A DNA stretch of 64,000 nucleotides from Neisseriaceae bacterium CLB008 (lineage in GTDB: Bacteria > Pseudomonadota > Gammaproteobacteria > Burkholderiales > Neisseriaceae), in assembly GCA_041228285.1 (NCBI GenBank), contig CP166133.1:1550001-1614000 (forward strand), given 5' to 3'. A model generated the notes under the pieces. It searched no databases. It worked only from the letters and a program-made list of their open reading frames with translations, and was not told where the DNA came from. Positions within the stretch are counted from its first letter, which is position 1. Each line of letters starts with the position of its first letter. This document shows positions 19,833-31,300 of this stretch, piece by piece. Both the position numbers and the translations under genes were made by a program.

Positions 19833-22386
19833 GTTCTTTATACTCCACTTTTTGGCAGTTCAAAACGTGTTTTTCTGGGCCTTGACTAGGCGCTTGTGCG
19901 TTAAGCTGGTACTGAAATTGGCATTTCTGTGTTTCATCCACACCCCATTTCACCCAAAATATGCCCTGTGTCTGCGACAGCTGCAGCAAAGTTCTTCCCC
20001 CCTGCCCAACAAAACCCAAAGACTCACCCTCAGCATTAACAACATCAGCGCCCATCGGCAACCGTTTGCCCTCAACATCATTCAGTTCAAACAAGACCAT
20101 TCGCCCTATTTTTGTTTGGAATCGCACCAGGGAAACCGTATTACCACGTGGCACTAACTGTTTATGGCTCTGCTTTAAACTAACCCCTAAAGGCATATTC
20201 GCAGGATTAATCCCAATTTCGTTCACTTCGTAGGGATTGACCGAAGACAAGACGGCGATGCCCTGATGATTCAAAAACGTCCCCGGCATGTTTCTTAACT
20301 CCGCACCCTTAGCGCCTTGAGCATAGACAATCGCAAACGCGTCCCCCAAACTCTCGGACAATGTGAGTCCGTAAGGATGTAAAACCACGGCACCCGAAGC
20401 CCCTAACGAAACTTGATGGCTGTATTTAGTCGTCGTCACCGACGCACTGAGATTACCCTTACCAGAACGATAGTAAGTCCCAGCGCTCAAACTGTGGTCA
20501 GTTTTTTGTTTATTGGCAGACACCTGATACGACCAACGATTATGCTGATCTAGTGCGCCACTCACCCCAATTTGAGTATAGCCTTGCTCCTGTTCACTAT
20601 GATTATGATTTACATGGATGTATTGAGGCCTACTCGCCACATCAAACGGCATAGATAAAGTTAACAATAAGCGATTCTTTTTGTCTCCACTATTAACATC
20701 GGCGACTTGATTAAACGAGACCCCATATCCCAAACGTTTATAGCTATTGCTATAACCAAACTGAACTTCCTTATCATAGCCAGATTGCGCCCAGCTTTGC
20801 CTAAAAAGACCCGACATATAAAATGTCCCCCAACGCTCTGGTAGTTCTTGACTGACGGAAAACGCTAATTCCTGCTTGGGCCGCCCAGCATATTCCTGGC
20901 GTTCTGTGTGATGATTCGATGCACCCAAATAAGCATCTAAATTTCTAAAACCTTTTTCACTATAGCGATAGGCCGTCACATTCAAGGTCGTCGCCGTTGG
21001 TGCCACATATTTATGGTAGTTTAGTTTAAGCTGTTGCCCCCGCTCATTCTGACCATTGCCCATTTTAGCCGTCGTCTGAAGAAAATCGATACCAAAGGCG
21101 CCAAGCTGGGTATTAAAAGCGGAACCCACTAATAAAACCTGAAAATCCGGATGCAATTGAAACGCACTGTTAACTGTCACATAATTGGTAAGCCCGTATT
21201 GCATACTGCCCTGCCAAACAGAATCATTTGTGACCGAATCAGCATAATGTAAACGACCCAACGCCATACTGTAATAAACCGAGCCCGGTCGAATCAACTG
21301 CGCCACACTGGAGAAAGGTACAATGAAACTGACCTCACGACCATCTGCCTCGGTGACCGTCACGTTTAAATCGCCCGCATAGCCCAAAGGGCTTAAATCT
21401 CTAATCGCAAAAGCACCAGGCGGAACCGTGCTTTCATAAATAATGCGCTGCTGTTGCCTAATCGTCACCTTCGCATGCGTCATGGCCACCCCCCTCACCA
21501 CTGGGGCATAACCACGCCACTGCGCCGGCAGCATACGATCATCTGTCTTAAGCTCAATCCCTCTCAGTTTAACCCCATCAATGAATTGGCTATAACCGTA
21601 GAAATCACCGATTTTTAGCTGTGATCGCCAGTTGGATAGCTCAGTTTGCAAATAAGTATCATTGCTTTGATAATGTCCAGAGCGCTGTGAAGGACGATTA
21701 TAATAACCACTATGACGCAGTGCCCAACTGCCAAAATGCAGGCCCGTACGAATGCCTAAAGCATGATCGACTTGGCGTCGCCCCTCATCTGGCCATGTCC
21801 CGTAGCTATTGGCATTGTAATCAAAATAGGCTGCAACATCGCCTTTATCCCACAAGGCTGGCGGGATCATGGTGTATCCCGTATCGTTTAACCAAGCTTG
21901 AGGCACGACTAAATTCAATCGCAAACTGGAAAAATTAAGCTGATCGCTCGCACCCGGCAAGCGCTCTTGTAGCGTCGGGCAAGCAGCTTCCGCCTCTGAG
22001 ATGGCACGTGGTGCAACATTTAACGCCAATAACAAGGCATCATCAACGCATAATGAAACGGTCGACGCCGACGTTTGTTTAAACGTTACTAAGGTGTTTT
22101 TTTGCCACTGATTATTAACGAACACATCCAATAAATAACGCCCAGGCAAAACGGCATCGGCTTGCGCAAATTTGGTTAAATCCACCATCGGATAAACGCT
22201 CGACAAACGCAACAAATCTTCATCAAACTGTGCCGGTGCTGGCTGAGGCTTTTTAAGGGTGGGTTCAACCTGCTGTGTGTTCAATGATTCAGCCATACCT
22301 TCATCTAGGGCTACAGCAGACACGGTGGACCACATTGTCAACGCAGGAAGGCCGCACATGAAGACTTTAAGCAACGCCTGATTCAT
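19822..22386 (-). CDS. fimbrial outer-membrane usher (FimD/PapC family)
   Basis: An 854-aa outer-membrane beta-barrel that receives chaperone-pilin complexes and polymerises the fibre. A signal peptide (about residues 1-25) is followed by a proline-rich stretch, the PapC N-terminal chaperone-binding domain, a 24-strand barrel with the plug domain near residue 300, and the C-terminal PapC domain with the GQGG and LPMGADV turns. Length is normal for the family. The order pilin, chaperone, usher, adhesin on one strand marks a complete minimal chaperone-usher operon. Confidence 0.95.
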   Translation of the reverse strand: MNQALLKVFMCGLPALTMWSTVSAVALDEGMAESLNTQQVEPTLKKPQPAPAQFDEDLLRLSSVYPMVDLTKFAQADAVLPGRYLLDVFVNNQWQKNTLVTFKQTSASTVSLCVDDALLLALNVAPRAISEAEAACPTLQERLPGASDQLNFSSLRLNLVVPQAWLNDTGYTMIPPALWDKGDVAAYFDYNANSYGTWPDEGRRQVDHALGIRTGLHFGSWALRHSGYYNRPSQRSGHYQSNDTYLQTELSNWRSQLKIGDFYGYSQFIDGVKLRGIELKTDDRMLPAQWRGYAPVVRGVAMTHAKVTIRQQQRIIYESTVPPGAFAIRDLSPLGYAGDLNVTVTEADGREVSFIVPFSSVAQLIRPGSVYYSMALGRLHYADSVTNDSVWQGSMQYGLTNYVTVNSAFQLHPDFQVLLVGSAFNTQLGAFGIDFLQTTAKMGNGQNERGQQLKLNYHKYVAPTATTLNVTAYRYSEKGFRNLDAYLGASNHHTERQEYAGRPKQELAFSVSQELPERWGTFYMSGLFRQSWAQSGYDKEVQFGYSNSYKRLGYGVSFNQVADVNSGDKKNRLLLTLSMPFDVASRPQYIHVNHNHSEQEQGYTQIGVSGALDQHNRWSYQVSANKQKTDHSLSAGTYYRSGKGNLSASVTTTKYSHQVSLGASGAVVLHPYGLTLSESLGDAFAIVYAQGAKGAELRNMPGTFLNHQGIAVLSSVNPYEVNEIGINPANMPLGVSLKQSHKQLVPRGNTVSLVRFQTKIGRMVLFELNDVEGKRLPMGADVVNAEGESLGFVGQGGRTLLQLSQTQGIFWVKWGVDETQKCQFQYQLNAQAPSQGPEKHVLNCQKVEYKEHDE

Positions 22387-22398
22387 CTACGTAACGAC

Positions 22399-23124
22399 CT
22401 AACGTTGAAACGGTGCAGTCACAAGCACACGTGCACCATAATCATTGATGTACACAAACTGAAAGGTTTTTAACTGTTGCACTTGAGCGGACGGGATGTT
22501 TTTCACCACAATCTGCTGATGGCTTTTAGGCGCAATCATATCGGCCTCATAAGCCACCAAAGCACCAGCCTGATTAATCAGGTTTACCTCACTAAGGTTG
22601 AGATAAAAAGGCGTTGGATTATCAACGCTGAGGATAAATTGCCCGGTTGCGTCTTTTTGCAACCGCCATATATAGTCTTGTTCGACCTGATCTGGTTTTT
22701 GCTTGATTTCGGCCGGACGATAAAACAATTTAAGCTGATTACGAATGGCCATCAGCAAATAATTCGCAGCACCCGCTTCTGGTGTGGGTGGAATTTCCAA
22801 TACATTAAAGCGAAAAAGGGTTTCTCTATCGGTAGGCAAAGGCTCTTGCGTATACATCAGGCGTAAACTTTGGCCTTCGTTGGCTTCCATCCGAAACACT
22901 GGCGGCATCACCACAAAAGGAACGGCCAGATTAGCTTTATTTTTAGGCTCATCAAAATAGTCCACCCAGGATTGTACCAAAGCAGGTTGGCTGGCATCAT
23001 TTTTCAACTCAATGCCCACCTCATTCTGATGTCCAGAATAAATCACTCTGGTACCCGTTATGACCACGCTGGCCACACTTGGTAGCGAAATCAACATCAA
23101 CAATAGAAAACTCAATACGCGCAT
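22399..23124 (-). CDS. periplasmic fimbrial chaperone (PapD/FimC family)
   Basis: A 241-aa exported immunoglobulin-fold chaperone that donates a strand to pilin subunits. Signal peptide ends around SVASV. The two subunit-anchoring residues are the Arg of GTRVIYSG and the Lys of NQLKLFYRP. The short F1-G1 loop with RETLFRFNVLEIPP is of the FGS type, which serves rod-like pili. The ATG at 23124 is preceded by AGGTG. An upstream in-frame ATG at 23142 sits directly after a T7 run with no ribosome-binding site. See the attenuator-like stem just upstream. Confidence 0.93.
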   Translation of the reverse strand: MRVLSFLLLMLISLPSVASVVITGTRVIYSGHQNEVGIELKNDASQPALVQSWVDYFDEPKNKANLAVPFVVMPPVFRMEANEGQSLRLMYTQEPLPTDRETLFRFNVLEIPPTPEAGAANYLLMAIRNQLKLFYRPAEIKQKPDQVEQDYIWRLQKDATGQFILSVDNPTPFYLNLSEVNLINQAGALVAYEADMIAPKSHQQIVVKNIPSAQVQQLKTFQFVYINDYGARVLVTAPFQR

Positions 23125-23142
23125 ACCAACACCTATAATCAT

Positions 23143-23180
23143 AAAAAAAGGTTAAGTAATGCACCCAGGCATTACTTAAC
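23143..23180 (-). terminator. attenuator-like terminator between pilin and chaperone genes
   Basis: On the minus strand, perfect 12-bp arms GTTAAGTAATGC and GCATTACTTAAC with a 6-nt loop are followed by C and T7. It lies 18 bp after the pilin stop and before the chaperone start. Position and form suggest partial termination inside the operon, which would give much more pilin than chaperone and usher. Confidence 0.75.
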
Positions 23181-23197
23181 CATATCAACAAAGCGAC

Positions 23198-23731
23198 TTA
23201 TTTATAGGCAATGTCGTACGTCATCAATGCACGCACTTGGCCGGCACCAACGGTTTTATCTTCAGCAATGTAAGCAGCAGTATAGTTGAACACCGCACCT
23301 TTATTAACGACCTTAACCGCTTTACCTTCGGCACCTTGTGCCAGTTTAAGTTTTTGGCCACCATTTTGTTCATCGAATAAAACAATGTTCACGTTGGCCG
23401 CAGGATCTTGTGCTTGATTTACAATGTGACCCGTCGCATTAAACAAACTTGCTTGAGCAGCAGAAAAAGCCACCGAAACATCTTTGCTGTCCTCTGAACA
23501 TTCAGTTAATTTAATACTAAAAGGTGTTTTACCAGCGGTATCCCCAACGGCTTTAAACGACTGAGCGCTGACTACAGGTAAAGAAACTTTGATGTTATTC
23601 GTGCTGCCTGCATTGACTTTACAGGTTGCAGCCGTCACCATGCCATTAATTTCAATAGTACCATCCGCGGCAAAACCATAAGTGGTTAATGAAGACAACG
23701 CTAAACCCAGAGCTAAAGAACGGAAATTCAT
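23198..23731 (-). CDS. major fimbrial subunit (FimA-like pilin)
   Basis: A 177-aa exported pilin. The signal peptide ends at GFAAD (about residue 22). The mature part starts with the donor strand GTIEINGMVTAATC, has Cys37 and a second cysteine in KLTECSE that form the usual pilin disulphide, and ends ALMTYDIAYK with the penultimate tyrosine. AAAGG precedes the ATG. First gene of the fimbrial operon; the AT-rich spacer upstream should hold its promoter. Confidence 0.94.
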   Translation of the reverse strand: MNFRSLALGLALSSLTTYGFAADGTIEINGMVTAATCKVNAGSTNNIKVSLPVVSAQSFKAVGDTAGKTPFSIKLTECSEDSKDVSVAFSAAQASLFNATGHIVNQAQDPAANVNIVLFDEQNGGQKLKLAQGAEGKAVKVVNKGAVFNYTAAYIAEDKTVGAGQVRALMTYDIAYK

Positions 23732-24170
23732 TAATAAACCTTTAATAAAGAATATATGTGATGTATATAATTGTGGCCTAAAGTTTATAAAGTCACACCC
23801 TATATTTTTAGACTCAACAATCAGTCAAGTTAATTGCTGAATCGAATCATACACGTATTTTTTCATTACACCAGATGGCACAAGAGCCTCATATGCCTAA
23901 AGTCTTTACGCCCCAAAATGGGAATCCTGCCTATTGTGTTCTGTATTGACATCGATATAAATCTTTACAAAAATTAACTCTTTATTATCACAAACTTACA
24001 AAGATTACAGAAATTGTCGACAACAATTGCTCCTTTAATTTAATTTCTATTAAAACTAAAGGCATGATTTATTAATTTAATCGCATATATGCAACGACAG
24101 TACAAATGAACGGGGTTCATTGTTTTCAAATGATATATGTAAAATGTATTAATCTTAAAAAGCAATAAAA
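23732..24170. other. AT-rich spacer upstream of the fimbrial operon, no gene seen
   Basis: About 440 bp, clearly richer in A and T than the housekeeping regions. No open frame of note. It should contain the pilin promoter (several TATA-like boxes, none convincing). A perfect palindrome TTGTCGACAA lies at 24015-24024; a near copy occurs in the equivalent spacer upstream of the first autotransporter (about 34920). Confidence 0.5.
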
Positions 24171-24201
24171 AAAACGCCTGCTGATAATCAGCAGGCGTTT
24201 T
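24171..24201 (-). terminator. Rho-independent terminator of the first autotransporter-tpgA operon
   Basis: Arms AAAACGCCTGCTGA and TCAGCAGGCGTTTT with a TAA loop; on the minus strand a long T run follows. It lies 19 bp after the tpgA copy 1 stop. Confidence 0.92.
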
Positions 24202-24219
24202 CATGCAACCTAGCTAGGT

Positions 24220-25029
24220 TTATTTTTTAGTCCCAACGATGTCTACCGTTACACGACGATCTTGTTGCAAGCATGCTTTCAAAGCAGCATTAGCATTTTG
24301 TCCTACACAGCTCGTCGTTTTAGGCATGCTCTTACCTGCACTACGGGTGCTGATCGGTGCATCAACGCCCTGCTGCTGCAATACCATGCGTACGGTATTG
24401 GCACGCTCTTGGCCCAAGCGTTGGTTATAAGCATCGCTGCCTAAGCGATCGGTATGGCCAGTCAAAACGATGCTGCTGATTGAAGCATAGTTTTGCTTGA
24501 GTTGGCGAGCCAGCTGAGCCAAAGCCTCTTGACCTTGTGGCAACAACTCATTTGCCTGTGAGCCATTAAACTGGAACAAGGCATCGGCTGACAGCTCGAT
24601 CTGCTCTGCTTTCGCAGCCACAACCGGGCGACCGTTGATCAAATCAGCACAGGCTGGCTCACGCCAGAAAAAGCTTTGCGCCAATTTATCTTGATCAAAC
24701 AATACCTTGTACTGACAGGTCACCACTTCGCCGTTAGATAGTGGGAAATGGAATAGGTAATCCCACTCCACCACACCAATCAGGCCTTCATTAAAGTGTG
24801 GGCGACCCAAAAGATTGTACAGCTGATCTTTGGTCATGCCTGGGCGCACCAGTTTCAATGCGTTCACTACAGGGAAACTACCGGTTTTAAAGCTCACGCT
24901 TTCGGCGTCCGGCCAAACCACCTCATCGGTGGTGCCGTTCGATTTAACGTGACTCACGCTGGTACAGGCACTCAACAACATCGCAGCAACCGTGGTCAAG
25001 CCCAGCAGGGTTTTATTCATTTTCTTCAT
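24220..25029 (-). CDS. tpgA: TpgA-like lipoprotein (BamE-like + OmpA peptidoglycan-binding), copy 1
   Basis: A 269-aa envelope protein. The signal peptide has a lipobox ending LSAC, so it is a lipoprotein. Residues ~50-150 form a SmpA/OmlA (BamE)-like domain with LVRPGMTKDQLYNLLGRPHF. The C-terminal ~110 residues are an OmpA-type peptidoglycan-binding domain with LTGHTDRLGSDAYNQRLG and DRRVTVDI. This architecture, placed directly after a trimeric autotransporter, matches TpgA of Acinetobacter Tol 5, which binds the adhesin AtaA and peptidoglycan. The ATG at 25029 has AAAGGA upstream and lies 38 bp after the adhesin stop. The N-terminal half is almost identical to copy 2; the OmpA half is not. 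Confidence 0.87.
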   Translation of the reverse strand: MKKMNKTLLGLTTVAAMLLSACTSVSHVKSNGTTDEVVWPDAESVSFKTGSFPVVNALKLVRPGMTKDQLYNLLGRPHFNEGLIGVVEWDYLFHFPLSNGEVVTCQYKVLFDQDKLAQSFFWREPACADLINGRPVVAAKAEQIELSADALFQFNGSQANELLPQGQEALAQLARQLKQNYASISSIVLTGHTDRLGSDAYNQRLGQERANTVRMVLQQQGVDAPISTRSAGKSMPKTTSCVGQNANAALKACLQQDRRVTVDIVGTKK

Positions 25030-25316
25030 GTTTATTCCTTTGATCATTTCTGTCTGAGTAATGGGGTTTACCACTGGTAGCCAACGCCGGCTGATGCGCC
25101 GTACTGACTGCGTGCATTACCAGACATATTGGCTTTAACCACCCAATTACCGTTGTCAGAAATGGTTGACACACCAATTGCGTAACCACTTTCACCGCGC
25201 CAAGTACTGCCAGCAATCGCCATCATGCTCTTACCTGGTAGGTAGGCTTGTGGCAAACCTGCTGCGGCCATGGCTGCTGCCACGCCGGCACGGCTGTCTT
25301 TATCGATGTCATCAAT
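24562..25316 (-). repeat. near-identical duplicated block, copy 1 (adhesin anchor + TpgA N-half)
   Basis: Hand alignment with 35536-36289 shows about 15 mismatches and one single-base indel in ~755 bp. Similarity falls abruptly on both sides. The indel (GGGG versus GGG, 25073 area) lies in the non-coding gap between the adhesin stop and the tpgA start. Confidence 0.93.
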
Positions 25317-28300
25317 ACGTTGGTTCATTTTGCCCATGTTTTGATGAACTTCGTTAAATTGGTTATCAATCTTAGTGACAGCGCCTTTCAACTGGCTCAC
25401 GTTCACAGCATCGTTGTCTTTCACGCCGGCTGCTACGTTACCCACGGTGACTTCTTTGCCTTTTTCACCCAACGTTACTTTAGACTTGTCTACTTTACCG
25501 TCTGCAGTTTTGTCGTAATGAACGGCGCTGTTGTCTAAATCATTCAAAGCATCGGTGACGTTGTCTTGCTTACCGCCAGCCACTTCAAACTTGGTTTCAA
25601 GGCTAACCTTACCGTCTTTAGACACATACGTCACACCACTACCAAAGGTCTTCTGAACTTCTTCAGCCAAGTTGTTTAGCTGACCGCCTGTAATGACGTC
25701 TTTACTACCGCTGCTCACGTCACCATTACCATTGGTCCCGATGGTCACCGTATTGCTGCCCTTATCAACGGTCACTTTGATGTTGTTCTCACCTTTCATC
25801 ACCACGGTATTGCTGTTGCCAACGCCAGTGTTAGGGTTATCTTTTGGATTACCGGTATCGCTGCTGTCAGTGCCACTGCCACCAGTATTACCGCCATTTT
25901 CCTTCTCGCCAGGCTTGCTGCCGTTACCGTTACCTGGGTTACCAGGGTTAACCACGGCACCGCCATTACCATCGCCTTCACCTTCTAGGCGCCACTGTAG
26001 ATCATTGATCGCTTGATTCAATTGACCAAGATTCACAGCATGATCATTCAGCGTACCCGCACCCACGCCAGTAATTTGATTACCGCCCATGTTCACGGTA
26101 CCTGCAGGACCTTTTGCAATCGTCAAGCCGCCATTAAGAATGTTAAAGCCACCATGGACATCAATAGGCTTACCGGTACTGCTAGTGAAGCTATTAACCG
26201 TCAGGTTTTTGTTCAACGAGAAGTCAATTGTGGCAATACCATTTTCATACTTAGCAGCCACTTTCAAGTTGCTTTCAGTATCAGCCAAACCAATATCTAC
26301 TGTTTCACCTGGTTTAATCTGTTTACTGGTCAAGGCATTGTCAGACTTAATATTCCAGCCTTTGTTAGCCACTTGAGTCACTTCACCCAACTGATCAACG
26401 TTGACAGCGTCTTTACCATCTTTGCCTGGGGCAACGTTGGTGATGCGGCCGTCTTCGCTAAAGCCAATGCCTGCCTTACCGTCTGCACCTTGTAGACCTA
26501 AACCGCCATCTTTACCCACTAATGACATGCCAGGCTTACCGTCTTTACCGTTGAAGGCAATAGAAGCATCTTTACCGTCTGCACCATTCAATACTAGGCC
26601 AGAGAACTCAGGACGTTCAGCCATTTGTAGGTTGATGTTGCCTTCAGCGTCTGCCACAGTTTTTAGGTTCTTACCAACGTAAGTACCTTCTGTAGTGGCT
26701 TCACCTTTAATGGTGGTTTTTTCGCCTAGGTTACGATGGAATTCACCGTCGTTACCCGCAAAATCCATGCCTTTATTGGTTAAATCAGTACCTAATTCAC
26801 CCAGTTGATCGACATTGACAGCATCGGTACCGTCTTTACCAGCGGCAACGTTGGTGATGCGGCCATCTTCACTAAAGCCAACGCCGGCTTTACCGTCTGC
26901 ACCTTGTAGACCTAGACCGCCATCTTTACCCACTAATGACATGCCAGGCTTGCCGTCTTTACCATTGAAGGTAATAGAAGCATCTTTGCCATCTGCGCCA
27001 TTCAATACTAGGCCAGAGAACTCAGGACGTTCAGCCATTTGTAGGTTGATGTTGCCTTTTTCGTCTGCTACGGTTTTCAGGTTTTTACCAACGTAAGCAC
27101 CTTCAGTAGTGGCTTCACCTTTAATGGTGGTTTTTTCGCCTAGGTTACGATGGAATTCACCGTCGTTACCCGCAAAATCCATACCTTTAGCGGTCAAGTC
27201 AGTATTAAACTCGCCCAATTGGTCCATGTTGACAGCGTCTTTACCATCTTTGCCTGGGGCAACGTTGGTGATGCGGCCGTCTTCGCTAAAGCCAATGCCC
27301 GCTTTGCCGTCTGCACCTTGTAGACCTAGACCGCCATCTTTACCCACCAATGACATGCCAGGCTTGCCGTCTTTACCGTTGAAGGCAATAGAAGCATCTT
27401 TACCGTCTGCACCATTCAATACTAGGCCAGAGAACTCAGGACGTTCAGCCATTTGTAGGTTGATGTTGCCTTCAGCGTCTGCCACAGTTTTTAGGTTCTT
27501 ACCAACGTAAGTACCTTCTGTAGTGGCTTCACCTTTAATGGTGGTTTTTTCGCCTAGGTTACGATGGAATTCACCGTCGTTACCGGCAAAATTTAGACCT
27601 TTATTGGTTAAATCAGTACCTAATTCACCCAATTGATCCATATTAACAGCGTCTTTACCATCGATGCCTGGGGCAACGTTGGTGATGCGGCCGTCTTCGC
27701 TAAAGCCAATGCCCGCTTTGCCGTCTGCACCTTGTAGACCAAGACCGCCATCTTTACCCACTAATGACATGCCTGGCTTGCCGTCTTTACCGTTGAAGGC
27801 AATAGAAGCATCTTTGCCGTCTGCGCCATTCAATACTAGGCCAGAGAACTCAGGACGTTCAGCCATTTGTAGGTTGATGTTGCCTTTTTCGTCTGCTACG
27901 GTTTTCAGGTTTTTACCAACGTAAGCACCTTCAGTAGTGGCTTCACCTTTAATGGTGGTTTTTTCGCCTAGGTTACGATGGAATTCACCGTCGTTACCCG
28001 CAAAATCCAGGCCTTTAGTGGTCAAGTCAGTATTAAACTCGCCCAATTGGTCCATGTTGACAGCGTCTTTACCATCTTTACCAGCAGTAACGTTGGTGAT
28101 GCGGCCGTCTTCGCTAAAGCCAATGCCCGCTTTGCCGTCTGCACCTTGTAGACCTAGACCGCCATCTTTACCCACTAATGACATGCCAGGCTTGCCGTCT
28201 TTACCGTTGAAGGCAATAGAAGCATCTTTACCGTCTGCGCCATTCAATACTAGGCCAGAGAACTCAGGACGTTCAGCCATTTGTAGGTTGATGTTGCCCT

Positions 28301-31300
28301 TATCGTCCGCTACAGTTTTCAGGTTCTTACCAACGTAAGCGCCTTCAGTAGTGGCTTCACCTTTAATGGTGGTTTTTTCGCCCAGGTTACGATGGAATTC
28401 ACCGTCGTTACCGGCAAAATTTAGGCCTTTATTGGTCAGATCAGTACCTAATTCACCTAGTTGATCTACGTTGACAGCGTCTTTGCCATCTTTACCAGCA
28501 GTAACGTTGGTGATGCGGCCATCATCGCTAAAGCCAATGCCTGCTTTGCCGTCTGCACCTTGTAGACCTAGACCGCCATCTTTACCCACTAACGACATGC
28601 CAGGCTTACCGTCTTTACCGTTGAAGGCAATAGAAGCATCTTTGCCGTCTGCGCCATTCAATACTAGGCCAGAGAACTCAGGACGTTCAGCCATTTGTAG
28701 GTTGATGTTGCCTTTTTCGTCTGCCACGGTTTTCAGGTTTTTACCAACGTAAGTACCGGCCGTAGTGGCTTCACCTTTAATGGTGGTTTTTTCACCTAAC
28801 TGACGGTTGAACTCACCCGTGTTACCAGCAAAATCTAGGCCTTTGTTCAGCTCTTCACCTACGTTTAGGTCTTTGCTAGGCTTACCGTCTGCACCAGGTT
28901 TGCCGTCTTTAATGATCAGCTCTTTGGTTTCAACTTTATCTAGACCAGTCAAGTTTTTAGCCAAGTCAAAGGTCAAGTTATTGCCAGCGTTAGAGATTTT
29001 GATGTTGCCATCGGTGTTTTTGAAGTCAACGGTGTCGCCAGGCTTAACGTTGCTGCTGTTAGCGCCTTGAGTGGTTACATTCCAACCTTTATTGGCTACT
29101 TCGCTTACTTTAGTCAGCTGATCAACGTTAACCGCATCTTTACCGGCTACACCATCTTGAACGCCTGTAATTTTGCCATCTTTGTTAATGGTGATGTCGC
29201 CAAACTTAGGTGCGTCGGCCATTAGCAGATTAATATTGCCTTCTGCATCAGCAACGGTTTTCAGGTTGTTACCGCTGAAGGTACCGGCAGTAGAGGCCAA
29301 ACCTTTAACCGTGGTGGTTTCACCCAATTGACGGTTAAACTTGCCTTCGTTGGTCACAAAGTTCAGACCTTTGTTCAACTCAGCGCCTACGTTCAAGTCT
29401 TGGCTAGGCTTACCGTCTGCACCAGGTTTGCCGTCTTTAATGATCAGCTCTTTGGTTTCAACTTTATCTAGACCGGTCAAGTTTTTAGCCAAGTCAAAGG
29501 TCAGCTCGTTACCCTTGTTAGCGATTTTGATGTTGCCATCGGTGTTTTTGAAGTCAACCGTGTCGCCAGGCTTAACGTTGCTGCTGTTAGCGCCTTGAGT
29601 GGTTACATTCCAACCTTTATTGGCCACTTCGCTTACTTTAGTCAGCTGGTCAACGTTAACCGCATCTTTACCGGCTACACCATCTTGAACGCCTGTAATT
29701 TTGCCATCTTGGTTAATGGTGATGTCGCCAAACTTAGGCGCGTCGGCCATTAGCAGATTAATATTGCCTTCTGCATCAGCAACGGTTTTCAGGTTGTTAC
29801 CGCTGAAGGTACCGGCAGTAGAGGCCAAACCTTTAACCGTGGTGGTTTCACCCAATTGACGGTTAAACTTGCCTTCGTTGGTCACAAAGTTCAGACCTTT
29901 GTTCAACTCAGCGCCTACGTTCAAGTCTTGGCTAGGCTTACCGTCTGCACCAGGTTTGCCGTCTTTAATGATCAGCTCTTTGGTTTCAACTTTATCTAGA
30001 CCGGTCAAGTTTTTAGCCAAGTCAAAGGTCAGCTCGTTACCCTTGTTAGCGATTTTGATGTTGCCATCGGTGTTTTTGAAGTCAACCGTGTCGCCAGGCT
30101 TAACGTTGCTGCTGTTAGCGCCTTGAGTGGTTACATTCCAACCTTTATTGGCCACTTCGCTTACTTTAGTCAGCTGGTCAACGTTAACCGCATCTTTACC
30201 GGCTACACCATCTTGAACGCCTGTAATTTTGCCATCTTGGTTAATGGTGATGTCGCCAAACTTAGGCGCGTCGGCCATTAGCAGATTAATATTGCCTTCT
30301 GCATCAGCAACGGTTTTCAGGTTGTTACCGCTGAAGGTACCGGCAGTAGAGGCCAGACCTTTAATCGTGGTGGTTTCACCCAATTGACGGTTAAACTTGC
30401 CTTCGTTGGTCACAAAGTTCAGACCTTTGTTCAACTCAGCGCCTACGTTCAAGTCTTGGCTAGGCTTACCGTCTGCACCAGGTTTGCCGTCTTTAATGAT
30501 CAGCTCTTTGGTTTCAACTTTATCTAGACCAGTCAAGTTTTTAGCCAAGTCAAAGGTCAGCTCGTTACCCTTGTTAGTGATTTTAATGTTGCCATCGGTG
30601 TTTTTAAAGTCAACCGTATCGCCAGGTTTAACGTTGCTGCTGTTAGCGCCTTGAGTGGTTACATTCCAACCTTTATTGGCCACGTCACTTACTTTAGTCA
30701 GCTGGTCAACGTTGACTGCGTCAGTGCCTTTTTGACCCGGGGCCACGTTTTTGATCACTTGATCACCAGCGTTGATACCGCCAGTGGTGATGCTTGGGCC
30801 ATCGTTAATGGTTAGGCCATTGTTGTTCATCACGGTATTGCCCGTGGTCACGCTGGTCAACTTTAGTTCTTTGTTTAACGCAAAATCAATGGTGGTTTCA
30901 CCAGTAGCTTTGTCGGTTTTTGCCGCAACGCTTAGGTTTTTCTCATCTGCTGCCAAACCAATGTCAACCGTGTCGCCTGGCTTCACTTGAGTGCTGCCTA
31001 AAACATTGTCAGACTTAACTTGCCAGCCTTTATTGGCCACTTTGTTCACTTCAGTCAACTGATCAACGTTGACGGCGTCAGTGCCTTTTTTACCTGGAGC
31101 CACGTTCTTGATCACTTGATCACCGGCATTGATGCCACCAGTGGTGATGCTTGGGCCACCGTTAATAGTTAGGCCTTCGTTGTTCATCACGGTATTGCCA
31201 GTGGTCACGCTGGTGAACTTGGCATTTTTAGCCATTTCAATCGACAAACCATTGTCGGTCATACGGGTAATCAGATTTTCACCACTGGTTTCGGTGGCTG

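Noticed and set aside
21067..21080. GTCGTCTGAA, matching the core of a known Neisseriaceae DNA uptake sequence dialect
   Set aside because: I found it once, inside the usher gene. A functional uptake sequence would be expected many times in 64 kb and often in terminators.
26380..30730. Regular repeat spacing as a possible CRISPR array
   Set aside because: Units are 414 and 528 bp, wholly coding and in frame; there are no short repeats with unique spacers and no cas genes.
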